From: CAYUMU01 sp964445985
GTDB taxonomy: Bacteria; Planctomycetota; Planctomycetia; Pirellulales; S012-138
Direction: 5' to 3'
NCBI GenBank assembly: GCA_964445985.1
Contig: CAYUMU010000016.1
Location: forward strand, 26,772 to 90,771
DNA: 64,000 bases
In this document: positions 53,304 through 62,885 of the stretch, in pieces
Layout of the letters: every line of letters begins with the position of its first letter
Position numbering within the stretch: position 1 is the stretch's first letter
Notes under the pieces: model-generated
What the model saw: the letters and a program-made list of their open reading frames with translations, nothing else
Database searches by the model: none
Told to the model about the DNA's origin: nothing
Program-made: the position numbers and the translations under genes

Positions 53304-53981
53304 CTACGGTTTGCGATAGGCGGGAGTCCGCAGGTACTCGGTCGGGTCGGGCACCCCCGCGGTTTCAAAGGCTTCGCGGCGTTCGTAGCAGGTGCCGCAG
53401 GCTCCGCAGTGCATGTCGCCCCCTTCGTAGCAGCTCCAGGTTTGAGTGAAATCCACCCCCAGTTCGGCTCCGCGGGCCACGATCTCAGCCTTGGTGAACG
53501 TCAAAAATGGGCTCACCAGCTCCACCCGGTGCCAATCCGCAAGGCCGAGCGCTCCCTGCATGGCCTCCACGAACTCGGGACGGCAGTCGGGGTAAATGGT
53601 GTGGTCGCCCGTGTGTGCCCCATACGCCAGGCGATCGGCTTTTTGGCCAATCGCCCACCCCCCGGCCACGGCCAGCATGATCATATTGCGGTTGGGCACC
53701 ACGGTTTGCTTCATCGAATCCTCTGCGTAATGGCCGTGCGGAACGGCCACATCGTCGCTGGTTTGGCTGCTCCCCGCCAGCAAGTGGGCGATGGGCGACA
53801 GATTGGCCAGTTCCCAGGGAATGCCCAACCGGTCCACGGTGCCTCTGGCGTAGGCCAATTCCACCCGATGCCGCTGCCCATAATCCACGCTCATCGCGAG
53901 CACCTCATCGCCCGCGGCCTGCAAGTGGTGCAGCAGCACGGTCGAGTCGAGCCCGCCGGAGAAAATCGCGACCGTTCGCAT
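53304..53981 (-). CDS. queC: 7-cyano-7-deazaguanine synthase
   Basis: QueC converts 7-carboxy-7-deazaguanine to preQ0 with ATP and ammonia. The 225-residue protein starts RTVAIFSGGLDSTVLLHHL (PP-loop ATP motif SGGLDST) and continues VDYGQRHRVELAYA. The C-terminal zinc site is in CYEGGDMHCGACGTCYERREAF (four Cys). The start at MRTVAIF removes a long unlikely extension. It lies 85 bp upstream of queD on the same strand. No preQ1 riboswitch was recognised upstream. Confidence 0.95.
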   Translation of the reverse strand: MRTVAIFSGGLDSTVLLHHLQAAGDEVLAMSVDYGQRHRVELAYARGTVDRLGIPWELANLSPIAHLLAGSSQTSDDVAVPHGHYAEDSMKQTVVPNRNMIMLAVAGGWAIGQKADRLAYGAHTGDHTIYPDCRPEFVEAMQGALGLADWHRVELVSPFLTFTKAEIVARGAELGVDFTQTWSCYEGGDMHCGACGTCYERREAFETAGVPDPTEYLRTPAYRKP

Positions 53982-54501
53982 GGTGTTTGTTGCCTGGCGG
54001 GTGGAAAGGTGGCAATGAAGCCAGGGGAATGTGCCGATGTTAACTGCGGTAGCGATATTGCGAGCCGCCTTTAAAATCACGTTACCCCGAGGCGGCGGAT
54101 TCGGCAATGCGCCGGCCGATCGTATGGTAAACTGGACAGAATCTTGTCCCCGCCAGGCCATCGGTTGGGCGGGGACAGATCGCTCGAAGCCTGCAACGGC
54201 GGAGGCGTTAGCCGAGCAATCGCTGAGGCCCCCCGGTGCCGGGAAAAATTGCAAGCTAGCGGTAGTTGCTTTCGCACCCGCCCAAGCGTTGCTAGAATGA
54301 CGCCCGCGGTGCGAGTAAAAACTGTCTTGCTTTGTCTTGCGAAGCGAGCGGCGTAAGATAACGTAGGCTGCATGCAGTCCCATTCACTTCTATCGTTGTC
54401 GCTCGATTTCGGTCGCTATGGAGTGGCGTTCGGAGTACTCATTTTGTCGGCAATTGTATCCGGCAGAATATTAGAGCAGGGAACCAGATCTCAGCTCGGG
54501 C
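53982..54501. other. divergent intergenic region with two hairpins
   Basis: There is no gene between queC (minus) and the kinase (plus). Hairpins: GCCGCCT/AGGCGGC (54062-54068 with 54088-54094) and a perfect 10-bp TGTCCCCGCC/GGCGGGGACA (54145-54154 with 54168-54177). A candidate kinase promoter is TTCGCA (54271-54276), 16-bp spacer, TAGAAT (54293-54298). Confidence 0.45.
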
Positions 54502-56625
54502 ATGACCAAACCATCCGTTGAACAACTTCTCGACTTGATCAAACGCAGCGGTCTTGTTGAAAAAGACCAGTTGGCGAAGATCGTATCGGAAATCAAAGCC
54601 TCGGGCGTGCGTCCCACCGAAGCTGATGATCTCGCCCAACGTTTCATCGATGCGGGCCTCATCAGCCGCTGGCAGGCCGATAAACTCCTCGATGGCCGCC
54701 ACCGCGGATTTTTCCTGGGCAAGTACAAGCTGCTGGGCCACCTGGGCACCGGCGGCATGAGCAGCGTGTATCTGGCCGAGCACGTGCTGATGCGCCGCCG
54801 CGTGGCCATCAAGGTTCTCCCGCAAAAACGCGTCAACGATTCCTCCTATTTGCAGCGGTTCCACCGCGAGGCGCGGGCCGCCGCCGCCCTCAATCACCCC
54901 AACATTGTGCTCGCGCACGATGTCGACCAGGATGGCAACAACCATTTCCTGGTGATGGAGTATGTCGAAGGCTGCGATCTGCAGGTGCTAGTCAAACGCG
55001 ACGGTCCCCTCGATTACGTTCTGGCGGCCAACTACATTTGCCAGGCGGCCAAGGGGTTGGAGCACGCCCACGAGTCGGGCTTGATTCACCGCGACATGAA
55101 ACCGGCCAACCTGCTGGTCGATACCCGCGGCACGGTCAAGGTGCTCGATTTGGGCCTCGCCCGTTTCAGCGACGAAGACGAAGGCAAGGCCTCGCTGACG
55201 GTGGCCTACGACGAAAACGTACTCGGCACGGCCGACTATCTGGCGCCCGAGCAGGCCCTGAACAGTCACGACGTGGACCACCGGGTCGATATTTACAGCC
55301 TGGGTTGTACGTTCTACTTCCTGCTGATGGGGCATCCCCCGTTCCCCGAGGGGACCATCGCCCAGCGGATCATGAAGCATCACACCGATGAGCCCGCCCC
55401 CATCCGGCAAGGCCGCCCCGATGTGCCAGGCGACCTGGCGGAAATCTGCCATAAAATGATGGCGAAGAAGGTGGAGAACCGCTATCAATCCGCGCAAGAA
55501 GTGGCCGAGGTGCTCGCTGCTTGGCTCTCCACGCGCGGCGTAGCCATCGATGCCGGCGGCTCATCCAAGAAAATGGCGGCTGTCGGCGCCACCCCCGGCA
55601 GTCAACGCCAGGTGCGGGCCGTGCGACGCCCCAGCGGTGAAACGCCCGTGGCGCGAAACGTGCGCCGCCGACCCGACGCCAGTCCCGCGGGTGAGGGGGG
55701 AATCAATATCACCGATTCCCAGGCAGATGTCCGAAGCGACGCCAGCGGATCCGATATCCACTCCCCAGGGCATACCGAAACCAAAAGCGATTCCGATACC
55801 CGGCCCACGCGGCAGAACGCGCGCGACGTCGCGGCAAAATTGCAAAATCGCAATGCCGACGTCGACCTCAATCAGTTTGTCATCAACACCAACTTTGAAA
55901 AGGCGGAGGAACCGGCCTCCGGCAAGTCCAACAAAAAGCTGGGGGCAGCCGCCGACAAACCGCCCTCGGAAGTCGGCCGCCCGCCCAGCGATCGCAAGCT
56001 CCCCCGGCCCACGCTGGAGTCACCCACGCCGCGCCCCGGCATGCTCACCGCGCCGACTCCAGGTAGTGGCAAAGGGAAGGCCGCGAATCCGGCAGGTGGC
56101 AGCCCCGCCGCTTCGGGACCCAATCGCGTGGTTGCGTCGTCGGCCGCCGCGGAAGCCAAGGCCGCGGATCGCAAGATTGTGAATCGGAAAGACGCCGCCA
56201 AGAAAGAGGCCGCCTGGAAGGACACGGCGGAAACCGCCAAAGAGACGGAAGACACGGCGGACTCCGCACCACGGATTTACCGCCGCCGTTCCAACAAAAT
56301 GGCCGGTTGGATGTTGCTGGGGTTGTTGACGCTCGTTGTGCTCATGGTGGTGGTGGCCGTGATCGTGCTGAACCGGCCCGCGCCCACTCCGCCTACGCCC
56401 GTGCCGGCACAGCTACCTCCCACCGAGCAATTTCCTCCCATCAAAGACTTTGAAGACCCGAACCTGATTCCAGGCGGCCCGTCGGGTCCCACCACCATCA
56501 CCTCGCCACCCAAGCCCGCTCCTCCCGAAAAAGAGCCGCCCAAGAAGCCGTCGGCGAACGAGCCGCCCGCCAAGACCACGACCCCGCCCAAGACGACGAC
56601 CCCGCCAGACCAACCTGTCAAGTAG
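54502..56625 (+). CDS. Ser/Thr protein kinase with Pro-rich extracellular tail
   Basis: This 707-residue Hanks-type kinase starts with a helical N-terminal domain (about 1-70, SVEQLLDLIKRSGLVEKDQLAK, the pattern seen before many planctomycete kinases). The kinase domain follows: glycine loop LGTGGMSSVYLAEH (about 81-94), Lys104 (VAIKVL), HRDMKPAN (196-203), DLGLAR (216-221) and GTADYLAPEQAL. A long disordered linker (about 350-590) is rich in Pro, Ser and Lys. One membrane helix follows (about 602-624, MLLGLLTLVVLMVVVAVIVL), then an exposed Pro-rich tail of 83 residues. DFG is replaced by DLG, as in many bacterial kinases. Targets are unknown. Confidence 0.92.
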   Translation: MTKPSVEQLLDLIKRSGLVEKDQLAKIVSEIKASGVRPTEADDLAQRFIDAGLISRWQADKLLDGRHRGFFLGKYKLLGHLGTGGMSSVYLAEHVLMRRRVAIKVLPQKRVNDSSYLQRFHREARAAAALNHPNIVLAHDVDQDGNNHFLVMEYVEGCDLQVLVKRDGPLDYVLAANYICQAAKGLEHAHESGLIHRDMKPANLLVDTRGTVKVLDLGLARFSDEDEGKASLTVAYDENVLGTADYLAPEQALNSHDVDHRVDIYSLGCTFYFLLMGHPPFPEGTIAQRIMKHHTDEPAPIRQGRPDVPGDLAEICHKMMAKKVENRYQSAQEVAEVLAAWLSTRGVAIDAGGSSKKMAAVGATPGSQRQVRAVRRPSGETPVARNVRRRPDASPAGEGGINITDSQADVRSDASGSDIHSPGHTETKSDSDTRPTRQNARDVAAKLQNRNADVDLNQFVINTNFEKAEEPASGKSNKKLGAAADKPPSEVGRPPSDRKLPRPTLESPTPRPGMLTAPTPGSGKGKAANPAGGSPAASGPNRVVASSAAAEAKAADRKIVNRKDAAKKEAAWKDTAETAKETEDTADSAPRIYRRRSNKMAGWMLLGLLTLVVLMVVVAVIVLNRPAPTPPTPVPAQLPPTEQFPPIKDFEDPNLIPGGPSGPTTITSPPKPAPPEKEPPKKPSANEPPAKTTTPPKTTTPPDQPVK

Positions 56626-56739
56626 CCACCAGGCCGCGTTCCGATAGGTAATCGCTGTCAAACGAGTCGAAAAAACCTGACTCTATCGGATTCTAGGTGC
56701 GTCCCTTCGCGTGGAATACGAGCCTCGCCGCTGATCCAT

Positions 56740-56782
56740 AACCCGACGCGTTAGCGAGGGAGTCCCACGAACGTCCCTCGCT
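56740..56782. repeat. shortened copy of the MITE-like repeat
   Basis: The left repeat arm is complete (56740-56761, one base different from the 41649 copy). The right arm is reduced to TCCCTCGCT (56774-56782), which pairs with AGCGAGGGA in a 9-bp hairpin. The 117-bp interior is missing. It directly precedes the lipoprotein remnant. Confidence 0.7.
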
Positions 56783-56786
56783 TGTC

Positions 56787-56933
56787 TTGCTGCTTGGTCT
56801 CACGCTCGCCTCCCTATCGGGTTGCAGTAAAGGCCAATCCGCTTCCGTCCCCCCGGAAGACCCGTCCGCGGCGAACCGATTACCTTTTGAACCGGAACTG
56901 CCCTGGCCGCTCGCCCAACGGTGGCAGGCGCAT
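56787..56933 (+). pseudogene. lipoprotein-gene remnant
   Basis: The frame reads LLGLTLASLSGCSKGQSASV, a hydrophobic core with a lipobox (LSGC), then about 30 ordinary residues. It then runs into the ahcY terminator hairpin and stops making sense. The only possible start in the frame is a TTG inside the edge of the repeat element; no ATG is present back to the stop at 56739. This looks like the signal-peptide end of a lipoprotein gene that lost its start and most of its body, perhaps when the repeat inserted. A tiny functional gene using TTG is possible but less likely. Confidence 0.45.
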
Positions 56934-56971
56934 AAAAACACCCCGCGGAAAGCAGCGTGCTTTCCCCGGGG
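56934..56971 (-). terminator. intrinsic terminator of ahcY
   Basis: On the minus strand CCCCGGGGAAAGCA/TGCTTTCCGCGGGG (one mismatch over 14 bp, 3-nt loop) is followed by TGTTTTT. It lies 45 bp after the ahcY stop codon. Confidence 0.9.
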
Positions 56972-57016
56972 CGATGAAGATCAAATCCCTAAGCAGCGGC
57001 AACAACCAGCCCTGCT

Positions 57017-58348
57017 TTAATAGCGGTATTCGTCCGGCTTGTAAGGCCCTGCAATCGGCACGCCCAGGTACTCGGCCTGTTTGTCGGTCAGCTTGGTCAG
57101 CTTCACGCCGAGGTGGTCCAGGTGCAGGCGGGCCACTTCTTCGTCCAGTTCTTTGGGCAGCACGTACACGCCGACCTCGTACTTGCCAGGGTTTTCCCAA
57201 ATATCCATTTGGGCCAGCACCTGGTTGGTAAACGAGTTCGACATCACAAACGACGGGTGCCCTGTGGCGCAGCCGAGGTTCACTAGTCGGCCTTCGGCCA
57301 GCACAATCACGCTATGGCCGTCGGGGAATGTGTAGCGATCGACGGGGCCGCCGACCACGTCGTTCCCCTTCACCCGCTTCTTTGTGATCTTCTTATTCTT
57401 TTCCAGATAAGCCACGTCGATCTCAATATCAAAGTGGCCAATATTGCAAACGATGGCGTCGTTCCGCATCTTCTCCAAGTGCTCGCCGCGAATGATGTCG
57501 CAGCAGCCGGTGGTGGTCACGAAAATATGCCCTTGCGATGCAGCCTCTTCCATGGTGACCACCTGGTAGCCCTCCATGGCGGCCTGCAAGGCGTTGATCG
57601 GGTCGATCTCGGTGACGAGCACCCGCGCGCCCAGGCCATGCATCGATTGGGCGCAGCCCTTGCCCACGTCGCCGAATCCGGCCACGACCACGGTCTTGCC
57701 GGCCACCATTACATCGGTGGCCCGCTTGATGCCGTCGGCCAGCGATTCGCGGCAGCCGTATTTGTTGTCGAACTTGCTCTTGGTCACCGAATCGTTGACG
57801 TTGATCGCAGGCACCTTGAGCTCGCCCTTGGCGAGCATTTTGTGCAAGCCATGCACGCCTGTGGTGGTTTCTTCGGTGATGCCGCGCACGCCGGCCACCA
57901 ACTCGGGATACCGCTTGTGCACAATGGCCGTGAGATCGCCGCCGTCGTCCAAAATCATGTTCAGCGGCTGGCCGTCGGGGAATATCAGCGACTGCTCAAT
58001 GCACCACTCGTATTCTTCCTCGGTCTCGCCCTTCCAGGCAAAAACCGGCGTGCCGGTAGCGGCAATCGCCGCGGCAGCGTGATCCTGGGTGGAGAAAATA
58101 TTGCAGCTGCTCCAGGTGCACTGGGCGCCCAGGGCTTGCAGCGTTTCAATCAATACGGCCGTTTGAATCGTCATATGCAAGCAGCCGGCAATGCGAGCTC
58201 CCTTGAGCGGCTGCGAGGCTCCGTATTTCTTCCGCAACGCCATCAGGCCCGGCATTTCGATCTCGGCCAGATCGATTTCCATGCGGCCCCAATCGGCAAG
58301 GCCCAGGTCCTTAACCTTGTACGGCAAACGGGTTTCTACTTGAGACAC
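57017..58348 (-). CDS. ahcY: adenosylhomocysteinase
   Basis: AhcY hydrolyses S-adenosylhomocysteine to adenosine and homocysteine, keeping methylation reactions going. The 443-residue protein has KGARIAGCLHMTIQTAVLIETL, VTKSKFDNKYGCRESLADGIKRATDVMVAGKTVVVAGFGDVGKGCAQS (NAD motif and active-site region), and the C-terminal KPDEYRY that closes the NAD site. The internal stretch LEKNKKITKKRVKGNDVVGGPVDRYTFPDG is seen in the bacterial form. Translation starts at GTG, with AGGAG nine bases upstream. No SAH riboswitch fold was recognised in the leader. Confidence 0.97.
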   Translation of the reverse strand: MSQVETRLPYKVKDLGLADWGRMEIDLAEIEMPGLMALRKKYGASQPLKGARIAGCLHMTIQTAVLIETLQALGAQCTWSSCNIFSTQDHAAAAIAATGTPVFAWKGETEEEYEWCIEQSLIFPDGQPLNMILDDGGDLTAIVHKRYPELVAGVRGITEETTTGVHGLHKMLAKGELKVPAINVNDSVTKSKFDNKYGCRESLADGIKRATDVMVAGKTVVVAGFGDVGKGCAQSMHGLGARVLVTEIDPINALQAAMEGYQVVTMEEAASQGHIFVTTTGCCDIIRGEHLEKMRNDAIVCNIGHFDIEIDVAYLEKNKKITKKRVKGNDVVGGPVDRYTFPDGHSVIVLAEGRLVNLGCATGHPSFVMSNSFTNQVLAQMDIWENPGKYEVGVYVLPKELDEEVARLHLDHLGVKLTKLTDKQAEYLGVPIAGPYKPDEYRY

Positions 58349-58878
58349 GGATCAGACTCCTAGCGGCAAGGGGAGAGGGCCGGCGATTCTCTCATGAAAT
58401 CTCCCGGCCAGCGTGGGCGCCACAAACCGCAGGCGGCATTCCCACTGCAAAGTGCCCAACTAAACAAGGGCTTGCCCGAATCATAAGCCCTCTACCAAGC
58501 ACTGACAAGGCGAGTGACGGGGGCACGTTCCTCCCCGCGCACCCCCTGCCCCTGGCTGCTAACTTCCCAACGAGCCCATTGGCCCACAAGCGGTAAAAAT
58601 GCTGCAAAACGGCCCCCCAGGGCATGCATTTCCGTGGTAAGCTTGCTGGCTGCGGCTTTATGGGCCGGGCCATCCGCGAGCTTGGCGCAAATCTTGTGGA
58701 GTCGCGGAGAAGCGCTAACAACGCGGTGTTTTCCTGCTATCGCCTTTTTGATAAGTTGGGGAGCACGCCCCGCAGCCTCCACGCCCCCAACCCTGCACCT
58801 AACCGACAACAGCTCGACCCTGCAATGGCCCTGGCAAACCTTGGGCGGCGGGGGATTGTGCTGACAGGAGTTCTGCCG
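58349..58878. other. divergent intergenic region, nothing recognised
   Basis: The 530 bp between ahcY and glgA contain no believable ORF and no riboswitch that I can recognise. The region must hold divergent promoters but no clear hexamer pair stands out. Confidence 0.4.
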
Positions 58879-60363
58879 GTGAAAATCCTCGTGGCTAGCA
58901 GCGAAGCTTCCCCATTTGCCAAGACCGGTGGCCTGGGTGATGTGACGGCCGCGTTGCCAGCGGAGCTAGCGCGGCTGGGCGTTGAAGTTTCTGTAATCCT
59001 TCCCGCCTTCCGTCAAGCCTTCGAGTGCGGAGAGCCGATCGAATCGTTAGGGATTCAAGTCGAAATCCCCATCGGCAGCAAACGGGTAGTCGGGGAGATC
59101 CTTCGCAGCTATCTCCCCGGCACGCGCGTCCCGGTGTACCTGATCGCTCAAGATCGCTATTACGACCGCCCTGGTTTGTACCAGCAAAACGGGGAAGACT
59201 ACATCGACAATTGCGAGCGGTTTGTGTTCTTTAGCCGGGCGGTGATGGAATCCATCCGGCTACTCAACCTGCAAACCGACTTGCTCCATTGCAACGATTG
59301 GGCCACGGGGCTGATTCCGGCCTATCAAGCCACGGAATACCGTTGGGTGCCCGGCTACGAACAGCTCGCAACACTCTTCACCATTCACAACCTGGCCTAC
59401 CAAGGGAATTTTTGGCATTGGGATATGGTGCTTACCGGGTTGGATTGGAAGTACTTTAATTGGCAGCAGATGGAATTTTACGGCCATCTCAATCTGATGA
59501 AGACCGGTCTGGTGTTCGCCGACGCGCTCAGCACCGTCAGCCCTCGCTACGCGCGGGAGATTCAGTCGGATCCCCAAGGCGCTGGCTTGGAAGGGGTGCT
59601 GCGAGACCGTGGCAATGTGCTCGCTGGCATTCTCAATGGCGTGGATTACCAAATCTGGAATCCCCAAATCGACCCGCATTTGCCCGCAAAGTACGATGCC
59701 CACAACCCCGTGGGCAAAGCCACCTGCAAAGCGGCCCTGCAACAAGAACTGGGCATGCCCATCGAGGCCGATGTTCCCATGGTGGGCATGGTGGGCCGGC
59801 TGGTCGATCAAAAGGGCCTGGACTTACTCGCCACCGTGGTGCCGCAGTGGCTCGAATCCTCGCCCCTGCAGTGGGTTTTCCTCGGCACGGGCGATGTCAT
59901 GTACGAGCAAACCCTTCGCCGGCTGGCCGCCCAGTACCCGCAAAAAATGTTCGTCCATCTCGGCTTTTCCGAGGCCCTGGCCCATCGCATCGAGGCCGGC
60001 GTCGACATGTTCATCATGCCCAGTCTGTACGAACCGTGTGGGCTCAGTCAGCTTTACAGCCTGAAGTACGGCGCCGTGCCGATCGTGCGCGCCACCGGTG
60101 GGCTGGCCGATACGATTGTGGATGCCACGCCGCTGGCTCTGCAGGCAGGTGTCGCGAACGGGTTCAGCTTCACCGAATACTCCGCCGCGGCGCTCAATCG
60201 CGCATTGCGTCGGGCTTGCGAAACCTTCGCCCAGCCTGAAATCTGGTCGCAAATGGTTGCCACCGGCATGTCGCAAGACTGGTCGTGGCAGCGCAGCGCC
60301 CAGCAGTACATCGAACTTTATCGAACCACGTGTCAGAAAGTTCGCCAAGAAGTTTGCACTTGA
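58879..60363 (+). CDS. glgA: glycogen synthase (GT5)
   Basis: GlgA extends alpha-1,4-glucan from ADP- or UDP-glucose. The 494-residue protein begins KILVASSEASPFAKTGGLGDV, with the KTGGL donor-binding motif at the N-terminus. It contains LLHCNDWATGLIPAY, TIHNLAYQGNF, VSPRYAREI, LNGVDYQIWNP and VGRLVDQKGLDLL. The second KTGGL-like motif is in MPSLYEPCGLSQLYSLKYGAVPIVRATGGLADTI. The start is GTG with ACAGGAG eight bases upstream; in-frame ATGs upstream lack such a signal. A GH57 glucan enzyme follows on the same strand, indicating a glycogen unit. Confidence 0.96.
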   Translation: MKILVASSEASPFAKTGGLGDVTAALPAELARLGVEVSVILPAFRQAFECGEPIESLGIQVEIPIGSKRVVGEILRSYLPGTRVPVYLIAQDRYYDRPGLYQQNGEDYIDNCERFVFFSRAVMESIRLLNLQTDLLHCNDWATGLIPAYQATEYRWVPGYEQLATLFTIHNLAYQGNFWHWDMVLTGLDWKYFNWQQMEFYGHLNLMKTGLVFADALSTVSPRYAREIQSDPQGAGLEGVLRDRGNVLAGILNGVDYQIWNPQIDPHLPAKYDAHNPVGKATCKAALQQELGMPIEADVPMVGMVGRLVDQKGLDLLATVVPQWLESSPLQWVFLGTGDVMYEQTLRRLAAQYPQKMFVHLGFSEALAHRIEAGVDMFIMPSLYEPCGLSQLYSLKYGAVPIVRATGGLADTIVDATPLALQAGVANGFSFTEYSAAALNRALRRACETFAQPEIWSQMVATGMSQDWSWQRSAQQYIELYRTTCQKVRQEVCT

Positions 60364-60630
60364 ACGGAAGCTAACCGGCGGCGCAGCCGTTCCCGGCCGC
60401 GCCGCCCGATATGACTGCGACATGATGTCGAAGCAAACCTTCATTTCCGCCGTGAGCCCTGGCCCCATTCGCGCAGCCGCGCGCCGTGGCTCAACGCCTG
60501 GGCGCGCCAACATTCGTCATGCGCGGCGCCTCGCGACCTTCAATCTGCATTGTTTGCGCGAAACGACATTCCCGGCGGCCCAACGGGCAGCCGCAATTTG
60601 CCAATAACCCCTGAGAGTGAGCTGCACCCC

Positions 60631-62838
60631 ATGTCCTCAACCATTCGTCTGGTCTTGGCGTTGCACAACCATCAGCCCGTGGGCAATTTCGATGGAGTCT
60701 TCGAGCAATCGTACCAGGAGAGCTATCGCCCATTCCTCGACGTTTTCGATGAATACCCCAGCCTGCCCATCTCGCTGCACGTCAGCGGTTCGCTAATGGA
60801 ATGGCTCGAAGTTCATCATCCTGAGTACGTGGACCGCCTGGCGGGGCTCGTGGCCTCCGGCCGCATCGAAATGCTGGGCGGCGCATATTACGAAGCCATT
60901 CTGCCCATGATCCCGCCTCGCGATCGCGTGGGCCAGATCACCCGCTACACCGACTGGCTGCGGAATCGTCTCGGCGCCACCGTGCGTGGCATGTGGATTC
61001 CCGAACGGGTTTGGGAACCGTCGTTGGTGAGCGACCTGGCCGCGGCCGGCATCAAGTACACCGTGCTCGACGACTTCCACTTCCGCAACGCCGGCCTCAC
61101 GCCCGATCAGTTGCACGGTTACTACGTGACCGAAGACAACGGCAACGTGGTCTCGGTGTTCCCCGGCAGCGAGCGACTGCGGTACCTGGTGCCCTTCGCC
61201 GATCCTCGGCAAACGATCGATTACCTGGGTGGCATCGCGGCAGAGCATCCGGGCTCGGTGATTGTGTTTGGCGACGACGGCGAGAAGTTCGGCACCTGGC
61301 CCGACACCCACAAGCACGTGTATCACGATCGCTGGTTGCACCGCTTCTTCGACGCCTTGGTGGCCAACGAAAGCTGGATCAAGACCACCACGCTGAGTGA
61401 AGCCATCGAGCACGTGGCGCCCACCGGCAAAATCTACCTGCCCAACGCCAGCTATCGGGAAATGACCGAATGGGCTCTCCCCTTCGATCGCATCCAAGAG
61501 TTCGACCATTTGAAGCACGACCTGGAAGCCGACCCCCGTTGGCCGGCGCTGTCGCAGTTTGTGCAGGGCGGGTTCTGGCGGAACTTCAAAGTGAAGTACC
61601 CCGAGTCCGACGAAATGTATAGCCGCATGCTCATGATCAGCAACCAGCTGCACGTGGCCACGCAGCAACAACTCGTCGCCGGCGAAGCTTCGTCTGAAGT
61701 GCCCGCCCCCGAGCGGCAACAATTGCTGGACCAGGCTCGCACCGAACTGTACCGAGGCCAGTGCAATTGCCCTTATTGGCACGGCGCCTTCGGCGGCATT
61801 TATCTGCCTCACCTGCGGCATGCTATTTTCAATCACTTGATCGCCTCCGAAAACCTGCTGCACAAGGCGGCCGGTCGCACGGGGCCGTTTGTCGAGGCCG
61901 TCAATGCCGACTTCAATTGCGACGCCCGGCCCGAAGTGTTGCTTTCCAACGATAAGCTCGCGGCCCTGTTTTCGCCCGTGCGGGGTGGCCGCATGTATGA
62001 GCTCGACGTGCGTTCCATTTGCCTGAACCTGCTAGGCACGTTGGCCCGCCGCCCCGAGGCCTACCACGAAAAGGTGCTGGCCGGTAACAAGGCCGCCGGC
62101 GAGAACGTGGCCAGCATTCACGAGCGCGTGGTCTTCAAGCAAGCAGGGCTCGACCAGCGATTGCAGTACGATCGCCAGCTTCGCAAGAGCCTGGTCGACC
62201 ACTTCTGGGATAACGAAGTTTGCCTCGACTCCATCGCGCGCAACGAGGCGCCCGAGCGCGGCGACTTCGCCGTGGGCGGCTACGAAGCCACGATCCGCCG
62301 CAGCCCCGATCGCGTGCAGATCAAACTCACTCGACTGGGCAACGCCTGGGGACACCCCTTCCGGATTACCAAAGCCGTGACCATGCAGGCCGGCAGCCCC
62401 ACGCTGAGCATTGTGTATCAGTTAGAAGACCTGCCGCGCGTGCCGCTGCATTTTGGGGTGGAATTCAACTTTGCCGGTCTCCCCTCAGGCTGCGAAGATC
62501 GTTATTTCCGCTCCGGCGCCGACCATCGCTGGGGCCAACTCGAATCGCGTCTTGATCTGGAAGACGTGCAAGACCTGAGCCTGGTCGACGAGTGGCTGGG
62601 CATCGACGTCGGCCTGATGATCAACCGACCGTCGCACATTTGGACGTTCCCCATCGAAACCGTCAGCCAATCGGAAGGCGGCTTCGAACTGGTTCATCAA
62701 TCGGTGATGGTGCAGCCGCACTGGATTGTTGAGCCCGACGCTGGGGGCAAATGGCGCGTCGGTATCCAGCTCACGGCCGATACCGCCCTGGCCGAAAGCC
62801 GCATGCAAGAACACCTGGCCATGGCCGAAGTTGTGTAG
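60631..62838 (+). CDS. GH57 4-alpha-glucanotransferase/amylase-like enzyme
   Basis: This 735-residue GH57 enzyme acts on alpha-glucans. The N-terminal barrel begins LVLALHNHQPVGNFDGVFEQ. The nucleophile Glu125 is in MWIPERVWEP, and the acid/base Asp is in IVFGDDGEKFGTWP (about 215-216). These positions match Thermococcus 4-alpha-glucanotransferase (Glu123, Asp214). DUF1925/DUF1926-type C-terminal domains follow (ENLLHKAAGRTGPFVEAVNADFNCDARPEVLLSNDKLAALFSP and the beta-sandwich end). It lies 267 bp after glgA, so the two may act together in glycogen remodelling. The exact activity cannot be fixed from sequence. Confidence 0.88.
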   Translation: MSSTIRLVLALHNHQPVGNFDGVFEQSYQESYRPFLDVFDEYPSLPISLHVSGSLMEWLEVHHPEYVDRLAGLVASGRIEMLGGAYYEAILPMIPPRDRVGQITRYTDWLRNRLGATVRGMWIPERVWEPSLVSDLAAAGIKYTVLDDFHFRNAGLTPDQLHGYYVTEDNGNVVSVFPGSERLRYLVPFADPRQTIDYLGGIAAEHPGSVIVFGDDGEKFGTWPDTHKHVYHDRWLHRFFDALVANESWIKTTTLSEAIEHVAPTGKIYLPNASYREMTEWALPFDRIQEFDHLKHDLEADPRWPALSQFVQGGFWRNFKVKYPESDEMYSRMLMISNQLHVATQQQLVAGEASSEVPAPERQQLLDQARTELYRGQCNCPYWHGAFGGIYLPHLRHAIFNHLIASENLLHKAAGRTGPFVEAVNADFNCDARPEVLLSNDKLAALFSPVRGGRMYELDVRSICLNLLGTLARRPEAYHEKVLAGNKAAGENVASIHERVVFKQAGLDQRLQYDRQLRKSLVDHFWDNEVCLDSIARNEAPERGDFAVGGYEATIRRSPDRVQIKLTRLGNAWGHPFRITKAVTMQAGSPTLSIVYQLEDLPRVPLHFGVEFNFAGLPSGCEDRYFRSGADHRWGQLESRLDLEDVQDLSLVDEWLGIDVGLMINRPSHIWTFPIETVSQSEGGFELVHQSVMVQPHWIVEPDAGGKWRVGIQLTADTALAESRMQEHLAMAEVV

Positions 62839-62885
62839 GGGCGGACGGTGGGCTGATAAAAACGTGCGCGCTTCCGGCGGTGTCG

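Noticed and set aside
53115..54074. Plus-strand ORF of 319 codons across queD and queC
   Set aside because: It overlaps two well-supported queuosine genes on the other strand.
58349..58500. Possible SAH riboswitch before ahcY
   Set aside because: I could not find the conserved SAH aptamer core; only a normal ribosome binding site is evident.
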